Shown here one piece after another: positions 54,765-63,120 of a stretch of 64,000 bases of DNA. The position numbers were made by a program, and so were the translations under genes. The stretch is from JAUMBM01 sp964645715 (GTDB lineage Bacteria > Bacteroidota > Bacteroidia > Chitinophagales > Saprospiraceae). Within the stretch, counting starts at the first letter, position 1. Each line of letters begins with the position of its first letter. The notes under the pieces were generated by a model. The model was not told the DNA's origin, ran no database searches, and saw only the letters and a list, made by a program, of their open reading frames with translations. Location of the stretch: the NCBI GenBank assembly GCA_964645715.1, contig CAZYAO010000016.1, positions 1 to 64,000 of the forward strand, in the 5' to 3' direction.

Positions 54765-55166
54765 ATGATAAGACCTACGGAATCGGAACTGGAAATACTA
54801 CAGGTGTTGTGGTCAGAAGGCCCCAGTACAGTGCGGGTGGTACACGAAAAACTGAGCGGTGACCGCCAAAAGGAAGTTGGTTATACAACCACGCTTAAAC
54901 TCATGCAGATTATGCTGGAGAAGGGGCTGTTGCTGCGGGACGAGTCTCAGCGCACCCACGTTTACCGTGCATTGGTAGAGGAGTCGGCGATACGGCAGGG
55001 GCTGCTGCAGCGATTTGTCGATACGGCTTTCCGGGGCTCTGCCTCTCAGTTGGTACTGGAACTTTTGGGGCAGCACCAGACAGATGCGCAGGAGCTGGAA
55101 GCCATCCGGCAATTAATAGACCGGATAGAACAGGAGGGGGATCGTTCTGCAGACCAACAAAAATAG
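54765..55166 (+). CDS. blaI: BlaI/MecI-family repressor
   Basis: A 133-residue winged-helix repressor. The DNA-binding domain (about 1-75) contains PTESELEILQVLWSEGPSTV and GYTTTLKLMQIMLEKGLL; the C-terminal helices (about 80-133) dimerise and carry the usual cleavage region. Three operators over its promoter point to autorepression, relieved when BlaR1 cleaves it. I start at MIRPTESEL, since an earlier in-frame Met lies inside operator 3. blaR1 follows 6 bp after the stop. The name refers to the family; no beta-lactamase gene is nearby. Confidence 0.9.
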   Translation: MIRPTESELEILQVLWSEGPSTVRVVHEKLSGDRQKEVGYTTTLKLMQIMLEKGLLLRDESQRTHVYRALVEESAIRQGLLQRFVDTAFRGSASQLVLELLGQHQTDAQELEAIRQLIDRIEQEGDRSADQQK

Positions 55167-55172
55167 AACGTT

Positions 55173-57149
55173 ATGCTACTTACAAGCTATTCTTCAGGTA
55201 TGTATGCATTGGGATGGATGGTGATTCACTCATGGTGGCAGGCGAGTGTCATTGGACTGTTGCTGTGGGCTTGCTTATACCAGCTTAGGCAGCGCGATGC
55301 CCGCCTTCGCTATGGCCTGGCCTATGCTGCACTCTTACTGCAGTGGGTGGCCAGCCTGGCTACCTGGGCATATCTGTATACGCCCAAGCAGGTGTTGCAG
55401 CTATCGACAGACTGGCCGATGGCTACCTATGCCGCCATGCCGGCGGCTTCAACGACCGAAGTACTTCCGTGGTACGAACTGACTATCAATTGGATTGACG
55501 GTCATACGACTTGGATTGTAGCGCTGTGGCTGGCAGGCATGAGTTTTTTTGCTGTCCGACTGTTGCTGGGGCTGGCATTTATCCGCCGATTGAGAGCGCA
55601 GGCACAGCCGTTGGAGACAGGGCAGGTCATGCTACAGTTGTTGGCAGACAGACTAGGCTTGCACAAACCGGTGCGGCTGATGGCTTCGGCAGATGTATCT
55701 GTACCACTGGTCGTAGGTCAGCTAAAGCCCCTGATTTTATTTCCTGTGGGGCTGATCAATCAGTTGAGCCCCGCGCAGACGGAGGCTATTCTGGCGCATG
55801 AGCTGGCGCACATTTATCGCTATGATTACTGGCTCAACCTGTTGCAATATGTCATCGAAGCTATTTTTTACTACCATCCGGTTATTTGGTGGATCGGCAG
55901 TGTGGTACGGAGGGAGCGGGAACATTGTTGCGATGATGTAGCGGTGGCACTGGTGGGCAACCGCGTAACCTACGCCCGCACCTTGCTGGCCATGGAAGCA
56001 TACCAGCAGCCGGGCAGTTCACTGGCCCCTGCTTTCGCTGCCGGCAAAAAGCAGCTGCTGGGGCGCGTGGAGAGAATTTTATTACCAAACATCAATCAAT
56101 CAGATATGCGTACAAAGTTAGTAATTACAGGGCTGTTGCTGGTTTCAGCAGTCATTTTTTCCTTCCGGCAGCCTCTGCAGGGGAGGAGTGCTGATGCAAC
56201 CACTTTCATTGAAAGCCAGAGAGACAGCCTGCCCATTGAAAAAAAGCGTATGGTCTTTGTGAAAGAAGGCCAGGAGGTAGATGTCACTTGGGTCAATGGC
56301 AAAATTAATGCGCTGAGTATTGACGGGAAAGCTATCCCAAGCGATCAATTACCCGCCTATGAGGCAAGAATAGCTGACATGGTCAGGTCTATGCCTGTGC
56401 CTCCCACGCCCCCTACGCCTCCGACACCTCCCGGTCTGCAAGGTGGTACTGAAGATATCAGGCAGGTGCAGATTTTCAAAGAAGGAGATGAGCAGCGCAT
56501 TGTAATCACCCGCAACGGATCGCTGTCTGCAACAAGAGAAGGGTCGGACACAATCATTATCGTCGATCCACAGGGCAGGAAATCACCCGATACGGTTATT
56601 GTTGTCAATGTGCGGGACGGGGCCAACGCACCTGGTAGAATGGAACTGCGGAAAGCAGATAACGATGCCAGGCGTATGGTGATCATCACGGAGGATATTG
56701 AAGGCCCGGCGCTGGGCTTACCCGCTTCACCTGAGGGTATACGTCGGATAGACATCACGAAGAACAATGAGATGATAATTCAGCACTTGGGTACAGGGAG
56801 TATCGAGAGCGATTCCGTCATCATTTCACGCACCATTCGACTGGAAGATATGTCTGATGGCTTCGCCTTTGGGGCAGGAAGTCCGCTGATTTTCAAGGAA
56901 GTTACGGAAGGATCAGGCAGATTGCCTGCTACATTCTTCACTGCCAGCTCTGTTGAAATGTTGCTGATGCGGGAAGGAGTAATTACGGATCCGGGCAATT
57001 ACAAAATGGAGCTCACCCACACGAGCCTAAAAATTGACGGAAAGCGGCAGAGCGATGAACTGCATCGCCGGGTGAAAGCTGTCTACGAGGTGGAGACAGG
57101 TCGCACGATGACCGTCAAATCGCGGGTGGTTGTAGTTAAAATTGATTAA
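55173..57149 (+). CDS. BlaR1/MecR1-like M56 membrane metalloprotease without penicillin sensor
   Basis: A 658-residue membrane protease. Four membrane segments surround an M56 peptidase domain with the zinc site ILAHELAHIYRYDYWLN (His around residue 209) and REREHCCDDVAVALVG. A last membrane segment (about 310-327, LVITGLLLVSAVIFSF) leads to a periplasmic part of about 330 residues with a PPTPPTPPTPP linker. That part shows no penicillin-binding motifs (STxK and so on), so the signal is probably not a beta-lactam. It presumably inactivates the BlaI-type repressor encoded upstream. Confidence 0.88.
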   Translation: MLLTSYSSGMYALGWMVIHSWWQASVIGLLLWACLYQLRQRDARLRYGLAYAALLLQWVASLATWAYLYTPKQVLQLSTDWPMATYAAMPAASTTEVLPWYELTINWIDGHTTWIVALWLAGMSFFAVRLLLGLAFIRRLRAQAQPLETGQVMLQLLADRLGLHKPVRLMASADVSVPLVVGQLKPLILFPVGLINQLSPAQTEAILAHELAHIYRYDYWLNLLQYVIEAIFYYHPVIWWIGSVVRREREHCCDDVAVALVGNRVTYARTLLAMEAYQQPGSSLAPAFAAGKKQLLGRVERILLPNINQSDMRTKLVITGLLLVSAVIFSFRQPLQGRSADATTFIESQRDSLPIEKKRMVFVKEGQEVDVTWVNGKINALSIDGKAIPSDQLPAYEARIADMVRSMPVPPTPPTPPTPPGLQGGTEDIRQVQIFKEGDEQRIVITRNGSLSATREGSDTIIIVDPQGRKSPDTVIVVNVRDGANAPGRMELRKADNDARRMVIITEDIEGPALGLPASPEGIRRIDITKNNEMIIQHLGTGSIESDSVIISRTIRLEDMSDGFAFGAGSPLIFKEVTEGSGRLPATFFTASSVEMLLMREGVITDPGNYKMELTHTSLKIDGKRQSDELHRRVKAVYEVETGRTMTVKSRVVVVKID

Positions 57150-57150
57150 T

Positions 57151-57206
57151 GCTTTTGCCGAGCACTCTTTGGTAGCATCGGCTACCAAAGAGTGCTCGGC
57201 AAAAGC
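57151..57206. repeat. Perfect 26-bp hairpin
   Basis: Arms 57151-57176 and 57181-57206 are exact complements around a 4-nt loop (ATCG); the stem contains GCACTCTTTGGTAGC. It follows the blaR1-like gene by 1 bp and has no T run. It is the longest stem in the window and shares its core with the hairpin at 1258. Confidence 0.9.
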
Positions 57207-57268
57207 CTGTCGCATGTGCGTGTGCAGATGAAGGCTTTGTATGCCTGATATTTTATGTATCGGTTTAC

Positions 57269-57276
57269 TATCTTTG
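57269..57276 (+). promoter_or_regulatory. Candidate -7 box of the DegT aminotransferase gene
   Basis: TATCTTTG matches TAnnTTTG, 20 nt before the start codon. No TTTG at the normal -33 distance. Confidence 0.5.
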
Positions 57277-57296
57277 CAGCATAAAAGCGTATCCCC

Positions 57297-58430
57297 ATGC
57301 CAAACTTACAGATGGTAGACCTGCACAGCCAATACCTCAACATGCAGGATGAAATTGACAGTGCCGTGCTGAACGTCATCCGTTCGGGTGCATTCATCAA
57401 CGGCCCTGCCGTAAAATCCTTTCAGGCAAATCTGGAAAAATATTTGCGCGTAGACCATGTAATCCCTTGCGCCAACGGCACCGATGCCCTGCAGATTGCC
57501 ATGATGGCACTCGACCTGCAGCCGGGTGATGAGGTGATTGTACCTGCCTTTACCTATGTTGCCACGGCCGAAGTGATTGCCCTGCTGGGATTAAAGCCCG
57601 TCATGGTCGATGTAGATCCTGATACTTTCAACATAACTGCCGAGCTGATAGCACCTGCCATCACGGAGCGGACGCGCGCAATCGTCCCTGTTCACTTGTT
57701 TGGGCAAAGCTGTGACATGGAGCCCATCATTGCACTGGCCCGGCGGCACAAGCTCTGGATTGTAGAGGACAATGCCCAGGCAATTGGCGCCGAGTACACT
57801 TTTTCTGACGGCCGGGTGCTGCGCACTGGTGCGCTGGGGCACATTGGCTGTACTTCTTTTTACCCCTCCAAAAACCTGGGCGCTTATGGCGATGGCGGGG
57901 CGCTTTACACCAACGATGCAGAACACGCGGCCCGTTGCCGGGCCGTGGCCAACCACGGACAATCCGTGCGCCGCTACTACCACGATTTTGTGGGCGTAAA
58001 TTCGCGTCTCGATTCGATACAGGCGGCGATACTGGACATCAAACTCGGGCGGCTGGATGATTACATCCGCGCCCGCCAGGCGGCGGCGGACTTCTACGAT
58101 CACGCGCTGGCTGGCCTCCCTGGGCTGCACACGCCTGTGCGGCAGGCGGGCAGCACCCACGTTTTTCACCAATACACCTTGAAGATCGACGGCGGACGCC
58201 GCGACGCGCTGCAGGCTTTTTTACAGGAAAAAAGCGTGCCCACCATGATTTACTACCCCGTTCCTTTGTATAAGCAGGATGCTTACAAGACAGCAGCGGC
58301 CAACGAAGTTGATGAGTTACCGGTGACGGAGGCGCTTTGCCAGTCGGTGATAAGCCTGCCCATGCACACTGAGTTTAAGGAGTCAGACCTCGCCTTTATT
58401 GCGGAGCAGGTAAAAGCCTTTGGCTGGTAG
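57297..58430 (+). CDS. DegT/DnrJ/EryC1/StrS-family sugar aminotransferase
   Basis: A 377-residue PLP-dependent aminotransferase that typically aminates a nucleotide-linked keto sugar for surface polysaccharides. Visible are NGTDALQIAMMALDLQPGDE, VPVHLFGQSCDMEPI, the cofactor Asp in IVEDNAQAIGAEY, and the PLP lysine in TSFYPSKNLGAYGDGG (around residue 192). The length is normal. No other polysaccharide genes lie nearby, so the sugar cannot be named. It converges on the decarboxylase gene with a hairpin between. Confidence 0.92.
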   Translation: MPNLQMVDLHSQYLNMQDEIDSAVLNVIRSGAFINGPAVKSFQANLEKYLRVDHVIPCANGTDALQIAMMALDLQPGDEVIVPAFTYVATAEVIALLGLKPVMVDVDPDTFNITAELIAPAITERTRAIVPVHLFGQSCDMEPIIALARRHKLWIVEDNAQAIGAEYTFSDGRVLRTGALGHIGCTSFYPSKNLGAYGDGGALYTNDAEHAARCRAVANHGQSVRRYYHDFVGVNSRLDSIQAAILDIKLGRLDDYIRARQAAADFYDHALAGLPGLHTPVRQAGSTHVFHQYTLKIDGGRRDALQAFLQEKSVPTMIYYPVPLYKQDAYKTAAANEVDELPVTEALCQSVISLPMHTEFKESDLAFIAEQVKAFGW

Positions 58431-58437
58431 TAGGTTG

Positions 58438-58475
58438 ATTTCCGGCATATTGGGACGCCCCAATATGCCGGAAAT
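58438..58475. terminator. 17-bp perfect hairpin between convergent genes
   Basis: ATTTCCGGCATATTGGG (58438-58454), loop ACGC, exact complement (58459-58475), then a short T run. It probably ends transcription of the aminotransferase gene and perhaps of the opposing gene. Confidence 0.75.
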
Positions 58476-58495
58476 GCTTTTGCCCTAGCTGGCTG

Positions 58496-59953
58496 TTACT
58501 GCGCCAGCTCGCGGCCAATGCGCAGGCTTTCGGTCAGCAGCGCCTGCAGGTCTTCTTTTTGGGTGCGGTGGTTGACGATACAGACGCGTATGGCGTAGCG
58601 CCCCTGCAGGACGGTGTAAGAGGGCGTGGCTACTGCCCGCTCGTGCAGCAGCATGAGCAGTTCGCGGTTGAGGGCGTTGAGCGCACTTTCCTCCATGGCC
58701 TGCCCAAGCGGTCGGTACCGATAGCAGACAATATTGAGAAAAACCGGGCTGAGCAGCTCGAGCTCAGCCTCCTCCGCTATTTGTGCGGCCAGCCAGCGAC
58801 ATTGTTCGATGTTTTGTGCGATGAGCCTGCGGTACTTGTCGATGCCGTGTTCCCGCAGCTGCATCCAGATTTTCAGTGCTTTGAATCCCCGGGAAAGTTC
58901 AATACCGTAGTTGGTTATCGGATCGGGCCCCGCAGGCAGGCCCCGTTCGTGGCTCAGCAGGTAATTGGGCTGGAGTGCAAAGGCAGCGCGTTGCAGGTTT
59001 GCATCGCGAATCAGCACACAGCCCACTTCGTAGGGCAGGTACATCCATTTATGCCAGTCAAAAGCCAGACTATCGGCAGTACGCATGGCCTCGAGCTGAA
59101 ACTCATACTCGGGCAGCAGCGAGGCCAGCGCTCCAAAAGCACCATCGACATGAAACCACAGCCGCTCGCGGCGGCAAATTTTCTGCAGCTGGTCGAGTGG
59201 GTCAATGGAGCCTGTGTTGACAGTGCCTGCATTGCCAACGATGCAGAAAGGCAGCATGCCTGCTGCTTTATCGGCGGCTATCTGCTGCTCAAGTGCATGG
59301 ATATTGATGCGATAATTTTCATCGACGGGTATCTGCCGCATGCCTTCGAGCCCAATACCCAGTATCTCCGCCGCCTTCTGCACGCAGCTGTGGGTTTCTG
59401 TAGAGCAGTAGAATACCAGGCGGCCACGGAGCACGTATAGACCCTTCTTGCGAATGGAGGGATTGTAGCTGTTGCGAGCCACGGTGAGCGCCGTCAGGTT
59501 GGCCATAGTCGCACCGCTGACCAGCATACCACCAGCGGTAGCAGGAAAATGGAACATTTCTTTTGCCCAGTTGATAATCTGGGCATCGATGTACATAGCG
59601 GCATGGTCACCAATGGTGACATTCGGATTCATGGTCGAAGCCAAAAAATCGGCCAGAGCGGCTGTAATAGTTCCCGTACCCTGCACCCAGGCAAAGAAGC
59701 GAGGATGAATGTTGCCCTTGGTATAGGGGAGGATATGGGTGCGAAAATCTTCATAGATGGTCTCCACCGAATCCGGCTCAACAGGCAGTGGTCTGCCTGC
59801 CAGCTCGCGCGTGGCGGCAGGGGTTGCCTGCCAGACCGGCCGCTCGCGCACGTCGCGCAGGTAGTCGACCATATCATCGACCATGCGGTGCGCCAATAGG
59901 CGTGTTTTTTCCCAGTCTAGGGGATCGAGGTTCTCTTCTGTATGGTTATCCAT
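58496..59953 (-). CDS. PLP-dependent amino acid decarboxylase (group II, aromatic type)
   Basis: A 485-residue decarboxylase of the aromatic-L-amino-acid family. Blocks include HPRFFAWVQGTGTITAALAD, GMLVSGATMANLTALTVARN, FHVDGAFGALASLLPEY and the PLP lysine in SLAFDWHKWMYLPYEVGC. The substrate could be Trp, Tyr, Phe or Glu-like and cannot be read safely. I start at MDNHTEEN, whose ATG overlaps the end of the upstream gene by 8 bp; the longer frame begins with a basic stretch belonging to the other gene's end. Translation of the two is probably coupled. Confidence 0.92.
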   Translation of the reverse strand: MDNHTEENLDPLDWEKTRLLAHRMVDDMVDYLRDVRERPVWQATPAATRELAGRPLPVEPDSVETIYEDFRTHILPYTKGNIHPRFFAWVQGTGTITAALADFLASTMNPNVTIGDHAAMYIDAQIINWAKEMFHFPATAGGMLVSGATMANLTALTVARNSYNPSIRKKGLYVLRGRLVFYCSTETHSCVQKAAEILGIGLEGMRQIPVDENYRINIHALEQQIAADKAAGMLPFCIVGNAGTVNTGSIDPLDQLQKICRRERLWFHVDGAFGALASLLPEYEFQLEAMRTADSLAFDWHKWMYLPYEVGCVLIRDANLQRAAFALQPNYLLSHERGLPAGPDPITNYGIELSRGFKALKIWMQLREHGIDKYRRLIAQNIEQCRWLAAQIAEEAELELLSPVFLNIVCYRYRPLGQAMEESALNALNRELLMLLHERAVATPSYTVLQGRYAIRVCIVNHRTQKEDLQALLTESLRIGRELAQ

Positions 59954-61397
59954 TTTTCCAGCCTTTCTTTTCTTGTTCAATGTGCGTCAAATGAAGCTGC
60001 AGGCCGTACTTATCGGTCAGATGCCTCGCAAGCTGTTCGGCCGCAAAGACCGAGCGGTGCTGACCGCCCGTGCAACCAAAGCTAATCTGTAGATCGGTAA
60101 AACTTCTTTCAATGTAATCTTCAACTGCCCGGTCGACAATGCGAAAAACATCGTCCAGGAACCGATCCATCTGGCTGTGGTGTTTCAAAAAGTTGATGAC
60201 CGCTTCATCCCGGCCGGTAAGCTTCTTATAAGGCTCGTAGCGCCCCGGATTGTTGATGAAGCGGCAGTCAAATACAAAGCCGCCGCCATTACCGCTGGGG
60301 TCTGCAGGTATGCCGCTCTTGTAGCTGAAGCTGGCGATGCGCACTTGCAGAAAGCTGGAGCTCGCCTTTATTTTGTCAAAGGGCTCAAATTTTTTGGATT
60401 GTATTATCTGGTTGGCGCTGGCCCGTAGGGCAGGCAGCTCGATGGTCAGCTTTTCATGATCCAGCAGCCACTTCAGGTTCCTGATCGCATAAGGGATGCT
60501 CTGCAAAAAATGTTCCTTGCGCTCATACAGTCCCCGAAATCCGTAGGCACCCAGTACCTGCACACAGCGGATGAGCGCGAAGCCATAATATTGTTGTACA
60601 AACTGCTCTCGATCAATAGGTACTAGCCTGGAAGCTACCTCTATATAGTGGTTGAGCAGTTCGAGCCGTATATCATCAGGTATGTTGGCTTTGGCCTGAA
60701 ACAACAGACTGGCGAGGTCGTATTGCAGCGCACCCCGCCGACCACCCTGATAGTCGATAAAATAAGGCTCTCCCGCTTTGATCATGATGTTGCGGGTCTG
60801 GAAATCCCGAAACATAAAATAATTGGAGGGGGCTTCCAGCAAAAAATCTGAAAGCTTGTTGAAGTCATTCTCCAATGCCTGCTCATCAAACACAGCACCA
60901 GCCAGTCGCAGGAAATAGTACTTGAAGTAGTTGAGATCCCACTGCATAGACTGTCGGTCGAAATCGGCCCGCGGGTAGCACAGGCTGTAGTCGAGGCCTT
61001 CGCTCCCCATAATCTGGAGGCGCGCCAGTTGCTCCACCGTACGTTTGTAGATGCGGATCAGGTAGTCGGGGAAATAATCATCTTTCTTGAGCAAGTAGCT
61101 GTAGAGTGTCGTAAAGCCCAGATCTTCCTGCAGGTAGATGTGCTGCTCGAGATTCTCGGCAAAAATCTCCGGCACGGGCAGTCCTTTCTGGTGAAAATGC
61201 TGTGAGAACCTTACAAAGGCTGTATTCTCCCGCAGGTCGGGATTGTAGGCCCCTATGGCAGACCGGGTAGCACTCTGCAGGCGATAATAGATACGGGCCG
61301 AGCCGGACGGAGCCAACGGGAGCACCAGAGAAGGTGGCTCACCCGCCCAGTCTTCAAATAACTGCTGCAAGCGCTGCTCTACCGTAAGGTTGGCCAT
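59946..61397 (-). CDS. Fusion of a phosphotransferase domain and a RapZ C-terminal domain
   Basis: A 483-residue two-domain protein. Residues about 1-330 resemble aminoglycoside/choline-type kinases (FMFRDFQTRNIMIKAGEPYF with the catalytic Asp, and YFIDYQGGRRGALQYDLASL for the metal site). Residues about 345-483 match the C-terminal domain of RapZ (FVFDCRFINNPGRYEPYKKL and SFGCTGGQHRSVFAAEQLA), which binds sugar-nucleotide signals and RNA in enterobacteria. The RapZ ATPase part is absent. I start at MANLTVEQ; an earlier TTG is less likely. The same arrangement occurs in other Bacteroidota as far as I recall. Confidence 0.88.
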   Translation of the reverse strand: MANLTVEQRLQQLFEDWAGEPPSLVLPLAPSGSARIYYRLQSATRSAIGAYNPDLRENTAFVRFSQHFHQKGLPVPEIFAENLEQHIYLQEDLGFTTLYSYLLKKDDYFPDYLIRIYKRTVEQLARLQIMGSEGLDYSLCYPRADFDRQSMQWDLNYFKYYFLRLAGAVFDEQALENDFNKLSDFLLEAPSNYFMFRDFQTRNIMIKAGEPYFIDYQGGRRGALQYDLASLLFQAKANIPDDIRLELLNHYIEVASRLVPIDREQFVQQYYGFALIRCVQVLGAYGFRGLYERKEHFLQSIPYAIRNLKWLLDHEKLTIELPALRASANQIIQSKKFEPFDKIKASSSFLQVRIASFSYKSGIPADPSGNGGGFVFDCRFINNPGRYEPYKKLTGRDEAVINFLKHHSQMDRFLDDVFRIVDRAVEDYIERSFTDLQISFGCTGGQHRSVFAAEQLARHLTDKYGLQLHLTHIEQEKKGWKNG

Positions 61398-61470
61398 GGA
61401 CTTTTTTTTGGTAGGCAAAGATACAGTTTTTGGTATAGATTATGGGGCGTTGGGGGCTGTTAAAAAAGAA

Positions 61471-61494
61471 CGGAGCCCCGCTGCCGGGGCTCCG
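61471..61494 (-). terminator. Terminator of the DUF1501 gene
   Basis: Perfect 10-bp GC-rich stem CGGAGCCCCG (61471-61480) with its complement (61485-61494) and loop CTGC. On the minus strand it is followed by TTCTTTTTT. Confidence 0.85.
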
Positions 61495-61545
61495 CACGTG
61501 TACTCATCTTCCAAATTGAATGCTAACAATTCATCTTCGGCTATA

Positions 61546-63099
61546 TTACTGTTTCAGCAGCCGGCGGGTATACGCCCTGCCTGTCAGCTGCAGCCGCACA
61601 AAGTAAGCACCGGCAGCCAGCTGCGAGGTGTCAATCGACAGTTCGTGGCTGCCTTCGGCAAAACGCTGGGCGCTGAGGACGCGGATTTCTGCTCCCATGG
61701 CGTTGAGCAGGCTAATGCGCACGGTTTCATTGCGGCTGTCAAACTGCAGCCTCGTCCAGTCGCGGCAGGGGTTGGGGTAAAGTCGTATGTCTGCCTCAAG
61801 ACTGGCCTGCAGGTCGGTGGCAGCAACCGTCGTACAGTTGCGTATGACAGGCAGGTGGGTGAAATCTTCATAGAGCATGCTGCGCACGTCCTGTTCGGGT
61901 ACCTCAAACCAGTCCATGAGTACAGAGCCGTACAGATCGCGGAAGTCGTGCTGCATGGCAACGCCTTCGTCGATGGTAGCGGCAGTAGAGATTTCCGGAC
62001 TTTCGCCCAGGATCACAGGATTGACACAGGAGCCAAACATCAGCAGTGGTGCGGCTGTACCATGATCGGTACCGAGGCTGTCGTTGGATCGTATGCGGCG
62101 GCCAAATTCGGAAAAAGTCATGCTCACCACGCGTTGCTCCAGCCCGCGCGCCTGCAGATCTGCCTGGAAGGCAGCCATGGCTTCAGACAGGATGCGCAAC
62201 AGCTCGGCATGCTCTCCGAGGGTCGCGTTGCCTTGTTGTACCTGGTTGGCGTGGGTGTCGAAGCCTCCGATATTGACTACGTACACCCTTGTCTGCAGCC
62301 CGCCGGCAATGAGCAGCGCTACATTCTTGAGCTGGTTGGCCAGGTTGCTTTCCGGGTAAGTAGCGGTGTTGCCGCCCATGTTGGCCGCCTCGGTGATGAC
62401 CGCTCCGTATGCATTGGTTTGTGAAATGGCGGTGCGCAGAAACTGCAGTTCCTGGCCATAGGGCGTATTGGGGATGCTGCCCGGCTCTCCCTCTAGTATC
62501 TGCGAAAGAGTAAACGGATTGTTGAGCGCAATGCTGAAATTGGCCGCCGTCCCCTGGCAGGTCTCCGTAACCACCGTCCCCATGGTGATGGCAAAGGGGT
62601 GCGGGTGCTCCGCATTGGGGTAGCCTTCCGGATAATTGGCATATTGGCTGTCCATGTAGCGCCCCAGCCAGCCAGTACGCCAAAACTCATTGGCGGGAGA
62701 ACCGGATGTCCAGATGTCGGTGCTCCGGAAGTGGGAGCGGTCCTGGTTGGGGTAGGAGACAGCCTGCACGATACCCAGTTTGCCTTGTTCGTACAGACTC
62801 CGTACGCCCGCCATCGAAGGGTGCAGGGCAGTCGTGTCTGTCAGTGACAAAAGGCTCGACTGCGGCAGCAGAATGTTGCCCCGTACATTGGCCAGACCAT
62901 CGTATTGATCCACTGGAATGACCATGTTGAGGCCGTCGTTGCCGCCGTTGAGCTGTATGAGCACCAGCACTCGGTCGCTGTTGCTGTTCATATTGCCGAA
63001 AAGCGATGAGCGGCTGATGGCCGAGACGGGGAAGCCGTTGAGGAGTACCGGCAGGGCCAGCGCCTGGCCTGTATGTTTGAGAAATGATCTTCTTTTCAT
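61546..63099 (-). CDS. DUF1501 family exported protein with type IX sorting domain
   Basis: A 517-residue protein. A twin-arginine-like start (MKRRSFLKHTGQALALPVLL) precedes the DUF1501 (sulfatase-like fold) domain, about 40-415, with VLIQLNGGNDGLNMVIPVDQ, SYPNQDRSHFRSTDIW and the GTDHGTAAPLLMFG block. The last 75 residues (from DIRLYPNPCRDWTRL to the final YTRRLLKQ) are a type A sorting domain for type IX secretion. It is paired with the DUF1800 gene upstream, as in many bacteria. The role is unknown. Confidence 0.9.
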   Translation of the reverse strand: MKRRSFLKHTGQALALPVLLNGFPVSAISRSSLFGNMNSNSDRVLVLIQLNGGNDGLNMVIPVDQYDGLANVRGNILLPQSSLLSLTDTTALHPSMAGVRSLYEQGKLGIVQAVSYPNQDRSHFRSTDIWTSGSPANEFWRTGWLGRYMDSQYANYPEGYPNAEHPHPFAITMGTVVTETCQGTAANFSIALNNPFTLSQILEGEPGSIPNTPYGQELQFLRTAISQTNAYGAVITEAANMGGNTATYPESNLANQLKNVALLIAGGLQTRVYVVNIGGFDTHANQVQQGNATLGEHAELLRILSEAMAAFQADLQARGLEQRVVSMTFSEFGRRIRSNDSLGTDHGTAAPLLMFGSCVNPVILGESPEISTAATIDEGVAMQHDFRDLYGSVLMDWFEVPEQDVRSMLYEDFTHLPVIRNCTTVAATDLQASLEADIRLYPNPCRDWTRLQFDSRNETVRISLLNAMGAEIRVLSAQRFAEGSHELSIDTSQLAAGAYFVRLQLTGRAYTRRLLKQ

Positions 63100-63120
63100 G
63101 GTTAGCTCGATCAGGATAGA

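Noticed and set aside
55173..57149. A beta-lactam resistance operon
   Set aside because: The regulator pair is of the BlaI/BlaR1 family, but no beta-lactamase gene and no penicillin-sensor domain are visible.
61390..62424. A 344-residue plus-strand frame antisense to the DUF1501 gene
   Set aside because: It is a shadow frame: low-complexity composition and no family match, while the minus strand encodes clear domains.
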